Positions 28,593 to 37,093 of a stretch of 64,000 nucleotides of DNA are shown here, piece by piece. A program made the position numbers and the translations under genes. Position 1 is the first letter of the stretch. Every line of letters starts with the position of its first letter. The notes below the pieces were generated by a model, which saw only the letters and a list, made by a program, of their open reading frames with translations, had not been told where the DNA came from and did not search any database. Source of the stretch: Alitabrizicola rongguiensis (GTDB lineage: Bacteria; Pseudomonadota; Alphaproteobacteria; Rhodobacterales; Rhodobacteraceae); the NCBI RefSeq assembly GCF_021491355.1, contig NZ_JAKENF010000001.1, positions 434,001 through 498,000 of the forward strand. Reading direction: 5' to 3'.

Positions 28593-28647
28593 TCCGGCCC
28601 CGCGACGCGCGGCTTGCGGAATCTCCAGCCCCGGCCTATATCCCCGC

Positions 28648-28745
28648 TCGAGAGGTTGGCGCGGGCAGGCGCCTCGCCAACCCGGTCAGGTCCGGAAGGA
28701 AGCAGCCGTAACGAGCCCCGCTTGGGTCGTTGTCCAGCCTCTCAC
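28648..28745 (+). ncRNA. ffs: Signal recognition particle RNA (4.5S, small bacterial type)
   Basis: The invariant SRP core GGTCAGGTCCGGAAGGAAGC followed by AGCCGTAACGA is present at about 28684-28714. The ends pair as GAGAGGTTGG (28650-28659) with CCAGCCTCTC (28734-28743), giving the expected hairpin of about 100 nt. It binds Ffh to target membrane proteins. Closeness to dnaX-ybaB-recR is usual in bacteria. Exact ends are inferred from pairing. Confidence 0.93.
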
Positions 28746-28772
28746 CCGAAACCCCACGCAAAGGAGGACAGC

Positions 28773-28811
28773 ATGAGCGAGACTGCAATCCTCCGGGCGC
28801 GGGCTGCCTGA
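28773..28811 (+). CDS. Candidate 12-codon peptide ORF with a strong ribosome site
   Basis: AAAGGAGG lies 5-6 bases before an ATG that opens a 12-codon frame (MSETAILRARAA, then TGA). The position is between ffs and rsgA. Nothing is recognised in the peptide. It could be a leader peptide, or a ribosome site left from a lost gene. A weak GGCC-GCA-GGCC hairpin follows. Translation is unproven. Confidence 0.3.
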   Translation: MSETAILRARAA

Positions 28812-28902
28812 CGCCTTAGGCCGCAGGCCGCCTCGCCCGACCGATGACCGCCGGTGCCCATGAGAGGCATCCGTTCCATACGGTTCTTGCGAGGATCATA
28901 CC

Positions 28903-29946
28903 TTGACCCCCCATCTCCTTGCCGGCCTCGGATGGTCGGCCGACTTCCTGCGTCAGCTCGATCTTGACGAGATCGGCCGCTGCTCCCCCGTCCGCGTTGC
29001 GACAGTCCACCGGACGAGGCTCGACCTGCTCGGCGAGGCGGGCAACCTGACCTTGCCCCTGCCACCCGGCCTGCCGGCCGGCGAGGTCGCGGTTGGTGAC
29101 TGGCTTCTACTGACGCCGCATGGCGAGGCGATCCATCGCCTCCTCGACCGGCGCAGCCACCTGTCGCGCAAGGCGGCGGGCACAGGCGTTGCGCGGCAGG
29201 CGATCGCCGCCAATGTCGATACGCTGGCGATCGTGACCTCCTGCAACGCCGAATTCTCGGAAAGCCGACTCGACCGCTATCTTTCGTTGGCGCGGGCGGG
29301 CGGCGTAGCACCCCTGATCCTGCTCACAAAGGCCGATCTTGCAGACCCTTCCCCCTTTCGCGAACGGGCCGAGGCGACGGGGCGCGGTGTGCCGGTTCTG
29401 GTGCTCGATGCGCGCGATCCCCTGCAGGCTGCCGACGTTGCGTCCTTCTGCGGTCCGGGCCGCACGCTGGCGCTGGTCGGCTCCTCCGGCGTCGGGAAAT
29501 CGACACTGGCAGCGACCTTGACCGGGCAAACGCTCGCCACACAGGCGATCCGCGAGGATGACGCGAAGGGACGCCACACAACCACGGCGCGACACCTGAT
29601 GCCCACGTACGGTGGCGGCTGGCTGATCGACACGCCAGGAATGCGCGAGTTGCAGCTGGCCGACGCAGAAGCGGGGATCGCCGCCACCTTCGACGACATA
29701 GAGGCATTCGCCCGCGGCTGCCGCTTCTCGGATTGCGCCCATGATGGTGAACCCGGCTGCGCAGTTGCCGCCGCGATCGCGTCAGGAGAGTTGGACAAGG
29801 CCCGCCTGGCCCGATGGAGGAAGCTCATGAGGGAAGACCGGCTGAACACGGAGACCATTGCCCAATCCCGCGCAAGAGCCCGGACTTTCAGCCGAATGGT
29901 CCGTCACGCGATGCAGAAGCGTCATGGCCGCCCATGGCCCGACTGA
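28903..29946 (+). CDS. rsgA: Ribosome small-subunit-dependent GTPase RsgA
   Basis: A 347-residue circularly permuted GTPase: N-terminal OB fold, then G4 (LLTKADL), G1 (GSSGVGKST), G2/G3 (DTPGMREL) and a C-terminal zinc domain (CRFSDCAHDGEPGC). It checks late 30S maturation. The start appears to be TTG at 28903 with GAGGA 9 bases upstream; no better upstream start is seen. Confidence 0.93.
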   Translation: MTPHLLAGLGWSADFLRQLDLDEIGRCSPVRVATVHRTRLDLLGEAGNLTLPLPPGLPAGEVAVGDWLLLTPHGEAIHRLLDRRSHLSRKAAGTGVARQAIAANVDTLAIVTSCNAEFSESRLDRYLSLARAGGVAPLILLTKADLADPSPFRERAEATGRGVPVLVLDARDPLQAADVASFCGPGRTLALVGSSGVGKSTLAATLTGQTLATQAIREDDAKGRHTTTARHLMPTYGGGWLIDTPGMRELQLADAEAGIAATFDDIEAFARGCRFSDCAHDGEPGCAVAAAIASGELDKARLARWRKLMREDRLNTETIAQSRARARTFSRMVRHAMQKRHGRPWPD

Positions 29947-30148
29947 AACGTCGAGTACAGGCCGCAAGCGCGAAATCAAGATAATGTTCCAAACCGGATG
30001 AAAAATCCTGACAAAACCAGGCGAACTTTCGAGGGATTCCAAGGTTATCTGGGAAATTGTTTTGCTATGGCTTGTGGTTCAGCCTGGCAGACACCATATC
30101 CAATTGATCCGCGCGGTAGTCCTGCGCGGTGTCATGGAGGTCCCAAGA

Positions 30149-30331
30149 ATGGGTACCGACACTCCCAGAACATCGATCACTCCGGAGCAACAGACAGCCT
30201 CCACATTGCCCTTGGGCAAGGTCACCCCAGGTGACGCGAAGCCCGTGAAGGAAGCGGTTCCTGCACAGCAGCAGATGGGCGATGCCCCGTCGAAACCGAA
30301 CGCCGAAACCCCAAAGCCGGGCATGGCATGA
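30149..30331 (+). CDS. Small hypothetical protein, low complexity
   Basis: A 60-residue ORF with GGAGG 8 bases before its ATG. It is rich in Pro, Ala, Thr, Gln and Lys, has no cysteine and no hydrophobic segment, and is predicted disordered. No family is recognised. It stands alone between rsgA (202 bases before, nothing else seen there) and a gene-free stretch. The good ribosome site is the main support. Confidence 0.45.
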   Translation: MGTDTPRTSITPEQQTASTLPLGKVTPGDAKPVKEAVPAQQQMGDAPSKPNAETPKPGMA

Positions 30332-30709
30332 GTCGCCCAGTCCTGCCCGGAGTAAGGATCACGGGATGCGTTCCCGCGGCTAAAGGCAAGCCTATTGGTA
30401 GCGTCGTGGCGAATTCTGCGGCGGCACTCATACCCCTTGGAGGGTATGAATGGCGGGAGTTCTTCAGCCGGTTTGAAAGCGACATGTTCATCCTCAAGGC
30501 TATTCGCTGACTACCCTTATTCACAAGTGACACGATTACATCCCGCCTTTGTTCTGGCAGGGCTGGTCAACTGTTTCTGCGTGACGGGGCCTGACAAGAC
30601 GATCCAGATTTGCAGGTCGTCGGTACCGGCCATGGTCATTGCAGGGACGTAAAGCGGCGGGGCTTGCTCCGCCGCTTTGCCATCATTCTCGCATCAAGAA
30701 GGACATGAG
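30332..30709 (+). other. 378-base stretch without a recognised gene
   Basis: No ORF with a ribosome site or family resemblance on either strand. It contains an inverted repeat CATACCC-N6-GGGTATG (30429-30448) and a 10-bp perfect hairpin at its right end (30651-30678). Base composition is less GC-rich than the flanks. It might encode a small RNA, but nothing known is recognised. Confidence 0.5.
30651..30678 (+). terminator. Hairpin, probable terminator
   Basis: A perfect stem AAAGCGGCGG / CCGCCGCTTT with an 8-base loop. The T-run is the 3' stem arm only (TTTGCC). The A/T-flanked symmetry could work in both directions. Confidence 0.55.
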
Positions 30710-30898
30710 ATGGGCTATTCCTCACCAAAGAAACCGTTCGACCTGAAAGACTTCCTGAGCAAGACGCATCAAAGCACGTATGTTCGCCGCCGCTTCTACC
30801 CTGCACCAGACAAGGGTGCCCGTGTACAACCGGCCAACACTCGTTCTTCCGAGGGATCGGCGCCAGACACGCCTGTTGTGCGCAACAGCTCTGACTGA
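30710..30898 (+). CDS. Small hypothetical basic protein
   Basis: A 62-residue ORF, MGYSSPKKPFDLKDFLSKTHQ then a basic stretch (YVRRRFYPAPDKGARVQPANTR) and a Ser/Pro-rich tail. AAGGA lies 8 bases before the ATG. No family recognised; no membrane segment. It follows the hairpin at 30651-30678 and precedes dnaX by 116 bases. Confidence 0.5.
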   Translation: MGYSSPKKPFDLKDFLSKTHQSTYVRRRFYPAPDKGARVQPANTRSSEGSAPDTPVVRNSSD

Positions 30899-31014
30899 TC
30901 CGGCATCCCGAGATCACGATCCGGCCCGCCGGAACCCCTAACGGCTGGCCGGCTGCCGGTTGTCCTCTCGCGCCCCCATGTCTAATGTAACGCGGAGCCG
31001 AGAGCGGAGCCTCC

Positions 31015-32733
31015 ATGTCCGACAACCAAGCCTACCAGGTCCTCGCCCGGAAATACCGGCCGCAGACCTTTGCCGACCTGATCGGACAGGAAGCGATGGT
31101 GCGGACGCTGAAGAATGCGTTCGAGGCCGGGCGCATCGCCCATGCCTTCGTGATGACCGGAGTGAGAGGAGTGGGCAAGACCACCACCGCCCGGATCATC
31201 GCCAAGGGTCTAAACTGCTTGAATTCTGATGGCCCGACCATCGAGCCTTGCGGCGAATGCGGGGCCTGCAAGGCCATCGCCGAGGGACGGCATGTCGATG
31301 TGCTGGAATATGACGCCGCCTCGAACACGCAAGTGGACAAGATGCGGGACATCCTCGCCTCCGTCCCCTACCGTCCGACCGAGGCGCGCTACAAGGTCAT
31401 CATCTTCGACGAGGTGCACATGCTCTCGTCCGGGTCGTTCAACGCGCTTCTCAAGACGCTGGAAGAACCGCCCGCCCATGTGAAGTTCATCTTCGCCACG
31501 ACCGAGATCCGCAAGGTTCCCGTCACCATCCTTTCGCGATGCCAGCGCTACGACCTGCGCCGGATCGAGCCCGAGGTCATGATCGCCCATCTGCAGGGCA
31601 TCCTTGCCAAGGAAGGCGCGCAGGTCTCGCAAGAGGCACTGGCGCTCATCACCCGCGCGGCGGAAGGGTCGGTGCGGGATGCGCTGTCGCTCCTTGACCA
31701 GGCCATTGCCCATGGCGCGGGCGAGACGACGGGCGATCAGGTCCGCGCGATGCTGGGCCTTGCCGACCGGGGGCGGACGCTCGACCTGTTCGACCTGGTG
31801 ATGACGGGCGACGCGGCAGGCGCACTCTCCGAGCTAGCTGCGCAATATGCCGATGGCGCAGACCCTATGGCGGTGCTGCGCGATCTGGCCGAAATCACCC
31901 ACTGGATTTCGGTGCTGAAGATCACGCCCGAGACCGCCGAGGACCCGACCGTGCCGCCGGACGAACGCGCGCGCGGGCTCGACATGGCGGCGCGGCTTTC
32001 GATGCGGGTCCTCAGCCGCATGTGGCAGATGTTGCTCAAGGCGCTGGAAGAGGTGGCGCTGGCGCCGAATGCTATGATGGCGGCCGAGATGGCGATCATC
32101 CGCCTGACTCATGTCGCCGACCTGCCTGACCCCGAGTCGCTGGTGAAGAAACTGCAGTCGATGCCCGTGCCGGCGGCACCGGCACCGACGCGCCAGGCCC
32201 CGCCGCCCGGCACAGGGCCGCGCATGTCCGCGCCCTCGCGTGGCGGGGTCACGGCATCGGGAGCGGTTACTGCCCTGGCAGAAGCACCCGCCTCGCTCGC
32301 CGACTACGCCACGCGTGAAGCCATCGTCGCGCTGATCCGCGAGAAGCGGGACATGAAGCTGCTCCTCGAGGTCGAGACCTGCCTGCGCCCGGTCCATATC
32401 GCTCCGGGCCGGATCGAGTTCGAACCGACGCGCGATGCCCCGACCGATCTGGCCTCGCGGCTGGCACAGCGGCTGCAGGGCTGGACCGGTGCGCGTTGGG
32501 CAGTGTCGGTCACCGGGTCAGGCGGCGCGGCGACCATCGCCGAGGAGCGCAACCGCGACCATCTCGCCGCTGTTGCTCAGGCGCAGGAACTCCCGCTGGT
32601 CAAGGCGGTGCTCGCCGCCTTTCCCGGCGCCAGGATCAAGGAAATCCGGACCCCCGAGACCCTTGCCGCAACCGCGGCGACCGAGGCCCTGCCCGAGGTC
32701 GAGGACGAATGGGATCCCTTCGAGGACAACTGA
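31015..32733 (+). CDS. dnaX: DNA polymerase III subunits gamma/tau
   Basis: A 572-residue clamp-loader ATPase: Walker A GVRGVGKTT (49-57), zinc-binding C68, C79, C82 and C85, Walker B/DEAH-like DEVHMLS, sensor 1 ATTEIRKVP and the SRC motif (ILSRCQRYDL). After domain III comes a Pro/Ala-rich linker (about residues 380-420) and a tau C-terminal part. No obvious slippery A/T-run for a gamma frameshift is seen. It heads dnaX-ybaB-recR. Confidence 0.96.
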   Translation: MSDNQAYQVLARKYRPQTFADLIGQEAMVRTLKNAFEAGRIAHAFVMTGVRGVGKTTTARIIAKGLNCLNSDGPTIEPCGECGACKAIAEGRHVDVLEYDAASNTQVDKMRDILASVPYRPTEARYKVIIFDEVHMLSSGSFNALLKTLEEPPAHVKFIFATTEIRKVPVTILSRCQRYDLRRIEPEVMIAHLQGILAKEGAQVSQEALALITRAAEGSVRDALSLLDQAIAHGAGETTGDQVRAMLGLADRGRTLDLFDLVMTGDAAGALSELAAQYADGADPMAVLRDLAEITHWISVLKITPETAEDPTVPPDERARGLDMAARLSMRVLSRMWQMLLKALEEVALAPNAMMAAEMAIIRLTHVADLPDPESLVKKLQSMPVPAAPAPTRQAPPPGTGPRMSAPSRGGVTASGAVTALAEAPASLADYATREAIVALIREKRDMKLLLEVETCLRPVHIAPGRIEFEPTRDAPTDLASRLAQRLQGWTGARWAVSVTGSGGAATIAEERNRDHLAAVAQAQELPLVKAVLAAFPGARIKEIRTPETLAATAATEALPEVEDEWDPFEDN

Positions 32734-32746
32734 AAAGGACAGAACG

Positions 32747-33100
32747 ATGCTGAAAGGACTTGGGGGCCTCGGCGGCCTGGCCGACATGGCCGGAATGATG
32801 AAGAAGGCCCAGGAAATGCAGGAGCAGCTTGCCCGCATGCAGGAAGAACTCGGCAACCGCACCGTCGTGGGCGAGTCGGGCGCGGGCCTCGTCAAGGCCA
32901 CGGCGACAGCCAAGGGCGAGTTGACGGGGCTCGAGATCGACCCGTCGATCTTCGTGCCTTCGGAAAAGGAAGTGGCCGAAGACCTGATCCTCGCCGCGAT
33001 CAAGGATGCTCAGGCCCGCGCGGCCCAGCTGTCCAAGGACGAAATGGCACGGCTGGCGGAAAGCATGGGCATTCCGCCGGGCATGAAGCTGCCGTTCTGA
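32747..33100 (+). CDS. ybaB: YbaB/EbfC nucleoid-associated protein
   Basis: A 117-residue YbaB/EbfC-family DNA-binding protein: Gly/Leu-rich start, then the helical [19 protein letters not shown] and the strand [20 protein letters not shown]. It forms tweezer-like dimers on DNA. It starts 13 bases after dnaX and ends 1 base before recR, the conserved order. Confidence 0.95.
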   Translation: MLKGLGGLGGLADMAGMMKKAQEMQEQLARMQEELGNRTVVGESGAGLVKATATAKGELTGLEIDPSIFVPSEKEVAEDLILAAIKDAQARAAQLSKDEMARLAESMGIPPGMKLPF

Positions 33101-33101
33101 C

Positions 33102-33701
33102 ATGGCGGATGCACCGCGCGACATCGAGCGGCTGATCGAGCTGATGGCCCGCCTGCCGGGTCTCGGCCCCCGTTCGGCCCGTCGCGCGGTCCTGCACATG
33201 CTGAAGAAACGTGAGGCGGTGATGGCTCCACTGGCGCAGGCGTTGGCGCAGGTGGCGCTCTCGGCCAAGGATTGCTCGATCTGCGGGAACATCTCGACCT
33301 CAGATCCCTGCCCGATCTGCACCGATCCTCGCCGCGCGACGGGCGAGATCTGCGTTGTCGAGACCGTGTCGGACCTCTGGGCGATGGAGCGCGGCCAAAG
33401 CTACCGTGGCAGATATCACGTCCTTGGTGGCACGCTTTCCGCACTCGATGCCGTCGGACCGGACGATCTGCGCATCCCCGCGCTGATCGACCGGGTCGGC
33501 AAGGAAGGGACGACCGAGGTGATTCTTGCGCTCAACGCCACTGTCGACGGCGCAACGACCGCCCATTACATCGCCGATGCGCTGGATCCGACCGGGGTTA
33601 CCGTGACTTCGCTTGCACAGGGTGTGCCGATCGGGGGCGAACTCGACTATCTCGATGACGGAACCATCGGCGCGGCGCTCAAGGCACGTCGGCGGGTCTG
33701 A
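33102..33701 (+). CDS. recR: Recombination mediator RecR
   Basis: A 199-residue protein with an N-terminal HhH ([17 protein letters not shown]), a C4 zinc finger (CSICGN ... CPIC) and a Toprim domain ([15 protein letters not shown]). With RecF/RecO it loads RecA on gapped DNA. Last gene of dnaX-ybaB-recR. Confidence 0.96.
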   Translation: MADAPRDIERLIELMARLPGLGPRSARRAVLHMLKKREAVMAPLAQALAQVALSAKDCSICGNISTSDPCPICTDPRRATGEICVVETVSDLWAMERGQSYRGRYHVLGGTLSALDAVGPDDLRIPALIDRVGKEGTTEVILALNATVDGATTAHYIADALDPTGVTVTSLAQGVPIGGELDYLDDGTIGAALKARRRV

Positions 33702-33705
33702 CCAG

Positions 33706-33722
33706 AATCCCGGCTCGGGATT
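33706..33722 (+). terminator. Possible hairpin terminator after recR
   Basis: Stem AATCCCG / CGGGATT with a 3-base loop, 4 bases after the recR stop. Only TT then CAGAAAAA follows, so termination may be weak. Confidence 0.4.
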
Positions 33723-33806
33723 TCAGAAAAACTTCAGACCGAGTTCAGGACCGCGGGCCGGGACTGGCGCAGACTGGCGGCATGTTCCCTTTCTGGAGTG
33801 GCTGCT

Positions 33807-34130
33807 ATGGCTGTCCTTTCCTTTCCATCCAGTCCCGCTGCGCGCGCCGAACCGCCCTGCCCGTTGCCGGCCGACTATCTGACTGCCGACTGGTGGCGCC
33901 AGGATGAAGGGCACCTCGTGCCGGAAGGGCCCGCCCCGTGGGAAGACAGGGTGGATTTTCTCGCCCGGACCGATCCCGATGTGCTGGAAGGCCCCGCCCC
34001 GCGCCCCCTAGCAGCCCTTTTCGCTGCATTGACGCGATGGCTCGTCCCAAAGGATACTTTCGGCATCTCGCCGGAGGCAGGCCATGGGGCGCGAAGGATC
34101 GATCCGGTTCGGAGCCTGCACGCTGGATGA
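33807..34130 (+). CDS. Small hypothetical protein overlapping the next gene
   Basis: A 107-residue ORF with GGAG upstream of the ATG. It contains DYLTADWWRQDEGHLVPEG and is Pro/Trp-rich with no family recognised. An Ala-rich start (SSPAARAE) could suggest export, but there is no real signal peptide. Its last 47 bases overlap the start of the winged-helix regulator in another frame. Either this ORF is coupled to that gene or it is not real. Confidence 0.45.
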   Translation: MAVLSFPSSPAARAEPPCPLPADYLTADWWRQDEGHLVPEGPAPWEDRVDFLARTDPDVLEGPAPRPLAALFAALTRWLVPKDTFGISPEAGHGARRIDPVRSLHAG

Positions 34131-35595
34131 ACAGCGGGGTCTCCTGCTGCGCGACGGCGACGTGGTCCACCTGCGAGCCAAGACCTTTGCCTTGCTGGTC
34201 GAATTCTGCCACAGCCCGGATCGGGTGCTGACCAAGGATGACCTTTTTGCACGGCTCTGGCCCGGCGTCGTCGTGACCGAAGACAGCCTGACGCAGGCGA
34301 TCAGCGAGTTGCGGCGCACGCTCGGCCCCGAAGCGCGGCGGCTGAGGACGGTCCCGAAACGGGGCTACCTGTTCTCCCTCGCGGACGAGGGGCGCCCGGT
34401 CGCAGCGCAGGCAGAAAAACCGATGGTGGCGGTCTTCCCATTTCATGCGGCATCGGCAGAGGACCAGGCCCTTGCCGACGGCCTTGCCGAAGAAACAACT
34501 CACTGCCTGGGTCGCTACGGTCTGATCGGGGTCGTTGCCCGCCACTCCGCCTTCGAGCTTAGGCCCGACTATGGCAAGGCCGCCAACGCGGCCCGGCAGC
34601 TTGGCGCCAGCCATCACCTGGAGGGGATCATTCACCCCCGCCCGGATGGAAGCCGTCTGTCTGTCGCGCTATGCGAGACGGCAAGCGGGCGGCAGATCTG
34701 GGGAGAAACCTTTGCCCTCGAGGGCGCCTCGTTGCGCGAAACGGCTGCGGCTATTCCTCACCGGATCGTCGCTCGCCTGAACCTCGACCTTGAACGCAGC
34801 ATCGCGCTCAGGCCGATCGGTTCGGGCACCGACGATCTCGGTGCCTTTCAGCACTTCGTCGCGGCGACCTCGCTCCTGCGGCAGTACGGACCGGGCGTAA
34901 ACGAAAGGGCGCGCGCACATCTCGAGGCGGCACTTGCCCTGGATCCCGGATTTGCCTTGGCCCATGCCTATCTCGGCCTCGCGACGATCCTGATCGCCGG
35001 TCACTTTTCCGCGCCCCCTGCCGAGAAGGACCGTGCGCTGGCCTTCACCCTCACCGGGATCAGGCTGGCTCCGGAAGAGGCGCGCTGTCATTTCCTGACC
35101 AGCGTCGTGCGGATGTATCGCCGGGAATTCGCCAGTATCGAGCTCCACAGCCGACGGGCGCTTGCCCTCAACCCCTACGACGCAGACCTGATGGCCTGGC
35201 ATGGCTGCGTGCTGACCATGCGCGGCAATCCGGTCGAGGGGCTGGAATGGCTCGACAGAGCCCGCACCCTAAATCCGCTGCATCCGGACTGGTACCACGT
35301 CGACATCGCGATCGCTCATCAGGCGCTCGGACGTTACACCGATGCGCTCGCCCATCTGCGCAGCATGCCCGAGACGAGCCCCTTCCGCTTCATGCGGATG
35401 GCGGCCTGCGAGGCGATGCTTGGCAATCCCGAGGCGGCAGCGGCCTATCTTGACCGAGCCGAGGGGATATCGCCCGGCTGGGATCCGATTGCCAAGGCCG
35501 CGACGGTCGAACTCGAAAGGGTCGAGGACCGGGACCGTTTCGTCGCCGAGGTCGCCCGAGCCGTCGCGATGCGCGACAGCCGCAGGTCTCAGTGA
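34084..35595 (+). CDS. Winged-helix regulator with TolB/FlgO-like middle and TPR tail
   Basis: A 503-residue soluble protein. Residues 6-98 form an OmpR/CadC-type winged helix (ending RTVPKRGYLF), without a receiver domain. Residues 113-230 look like the adenylate-cyclase-associated/FlgO-like domain (AVFPFHAASAEDQALADGLAEE). The rest is TPR-like, with repeats such as HAYLGLATILIAG and DADLMAWHGCVL. No membrane helix, unlike CadC. Target genes unknown. GGAGG lies 5 bases before the ATG. Confidence 0.8.
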   Translation: MGREGSIRFGACTLDEQRGLLLRDGDVVHLRAKTFALLVEFCHSPDRVLTKDDLFARLWPGVVVTEDSLTQAISELRRTLGPEARRLRTVPKRGYLFSLADEGRPVAAQAEKPMVAVFPFHAASAEDQALADGLAEETTHCLGRYGLIGVVARHSAFELRPDYGKAANAARQLGASHHLEGIIHPRPDGSRLSVALCETASGRQIWGETFALEGASLRETAAAIPHRIVARLNLDLERSIALRPIGSGTDDLGAFQHFVAATSLLRQYGPGVNERARAHLEAALALDPGFALAHAYLGLATILIAGHFSAPPAEKDRALAFTLTGIRLAPEEARCHFLTSVVRMYRREFASIELHSRRALALNPYDADLMAWHGCVLTMRGNPVEGLEWLDRARTLNPLHPDWYHVDIAIAHQALGRYTDALAHLRSMPETSPFRFMRMAACEAMLGNPEAAAAYLDRAEGISPGWDPIAKAATVELERVEDRDRFVAEVARAVAMRDSRRSQ

Positions 35596-36329
35596 TCTTC
35601 GTCCTCGTCGTCGTCCGACTGCGGAAGATTGAAGAAGCTCTCGGCGTCGCTGAAGTCGGCCGGGCTTTCCTCTTTCTCTTCGGCGCCGAAAACCTCGAGG
35701 CCAGGCAGGTTCGACGGCATCTTGGGTTCGGGCGCCATGCCGAGCGACTGCTCGGTCGAAACAAGTTTCCGCCGCTCGTCGTCCGACATGACAACGCCTT
35801 CGGCCGCCTTCTTCTTCACCGCCGTCTGCACGGCAGCGTCGAGTTCAGACTGCCGGCACAGGCCAAGCGCCACCGGGTCAACCGGGGTGATCTGACCGAT
35901 ATTCCAGTGGGTGCGCTCGCGGATCGACTGGATGGTCGGCTTCGTGGTGCCGACAAGCTTGCCGATCTGGCCGTCGCTGAGCTCCGGATGGAACTTGACC
36001 AGCCAAAGGATCGCCGCCGGGCGGTCCTGCCGCTTGGAAAGCGGGGTATAGCGCGGGCCGCGGCGCTTTTCCTCGCCCACGGCGGCAGCGTTGAACTTGA
36101 GCTTCAGCTTGTAGAGCGGATCGGCCTGTCCCTTGTCGATCTCGATCGGGTCAAGCTGGTTGTTGGCGATCGGGTCGAATCCCTTCACGCCGGCGGCCAC
36201 GTCGCCATCGGCGATGCCTTGCACCTCGAGCTCGTGCATGCCGCAGAAGTCGGCGATCTGCTTGAAGGTCAGCGTGGTGTTCTCGACCAGCCAGACAGCG
36301 GTGGCGCGGGCCATCAGCGGTTTGTTCAT
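35589..36329 (-). CDS. trcR: DUF1013 (TrcR-like) cell-cycle-linked regulator
   Basis: A 246-residue alphaproteobacterial protein with the DUF1013 layout: an HTH-like N-terminus (ATAVWLVENTTLTFKQIADFCGMHELEVQGIADGD reads as two parts), a second HTH (DGQIGKLVGTTKPTIQSIRERTHW) and an acidic tail (DDDEDEDH). Homologues are widespread and conserved in alphaproteobacteria; the DNA target is not clear from sequence. ATG 36329 has AAAGGAGCC upstream. The 3' end overlaps the winged-helix gene by 7 bases tail to tail. Confidence 0.82.
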   Translation of the reverse strand: MNKPLMARATAVWLVENTTLTFKQIADFCGMHELEVQGIADGDVAAGVKGFDPIANNQLDPIEIDKGQADPLYKLKLKFNAAAVGEEKRRGPRYTPLSKRQDRPAAILWLVKFHPELSDGQIGKLVGTTKPTIQSIRERTHWNIGQITPVDPVALGLCRQSELDAAVQTAVKKKAAEGVVMSDDERRKLVSTEQSLGMAPEPKMPSNLPGLEVFGAEEKEESPADFSDAESFFNLPQSDDDEDEDH

Positions 36330-36456
36330 CGGAGCGGCTCCTTTACAAATCTCTCCCGGGCCGGGAAAACGGCGGCGGCCTTTCGGTCCGCGATTTCCAC
36401 GATGTCGGGGAATTCGCACGCCATATAGTCCTCCCTTGGCGCAGAGGAAAGAGAAA

Positions 36457-37089
36457 ATGCTTCGACTGCTGCTTCTGTGCGCCATGATCGGCGAGCCCGC
36501 GCTGGCCGAGGGCGAGAAGGCGGGCAATTTCGATTATTACGTCCTGTCGCTAGGCTGGTCGCCCAATTGGTGCGCACTGGAAGGCGACGAACGCGGCGAC
36601 GACCAATGCGATACGCGCCACGATTACGGCTTCACGCTGCACGGTCTCTGGCCGCAATATGAAAGCGGCTGGCCTTCGTACTGCCGGACGACAGCGCGCG
36701 ATCCGTCGAAGGCCGAAACGGCTGCAATGGCGGACATCACCGGTTCGGGCGGGCTTGCCTGGTATGAATGGAAGAAGCACGGCCGCTGCTCGGGCCTGTC
36801 GTCAGCGGCCTACTTCAATCTCGCCCGCCGCGCCTATGGTTCGATCCGGATGCCCGAGGTATTCACCGGCCTGTCGAAGGAGGTGAAACTGCCCGCCAGC
36901 GTAGTCGAGGATGCCTTCATCGAGGCAAATCCCGACCTTCCGCGCGACGCGATCACCGTTACGTGTCAGCAGGGCATGATCCAGGAAGTGCGGATCTGCC
37001 TGACGACGGACCTCGAACCGCGCCGCTGCGGTATGGACACGATACGCGATTGCCGCCTGAAGGATGCGGTCATGGAACCCGTCCGCTAG
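36457..37089 (+). CDS. Ribonuclease T2 family endonuclease, secreted
   Basis: A 210-residue RNase T2 with a signal peptide (MLRLLLLCAMIGEPALA). Catalytic site CAS I is LHGLWP (H62); CAS II is WYEWKKHGRC, giving E104, K107 and H108. Several paired cysteines fit a disulfide-stabilised periplasmic enzyme. It cleaves single-stranded RNA via 2',3'-cyclic phosphates. It is divergent from trcR across 127 bases. Start from the signal peptide and AGAGGAAAGAG upstream. Confidence 0.9.
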   Translation: MLRLLLLCAMIGEPALAEGEKAGNFDYYVLSLGWSPNWCALEGDERGDDQCDTRHDYGFTLHGLWPQYESGWPSYCRTTARDPSKAETAAMADITGSGGLAWYEWKKHGRCSGLSSAAYFNLARRAYGSIRMPEVFTGLSKEVKLPASVVEDAFIEANPDLPRDAITVTCQQGMIQEVRICLTTDLEPRRCGMDTIRDCRLKDAVMEPVR

Positions 37090-37093
37090 CCGC

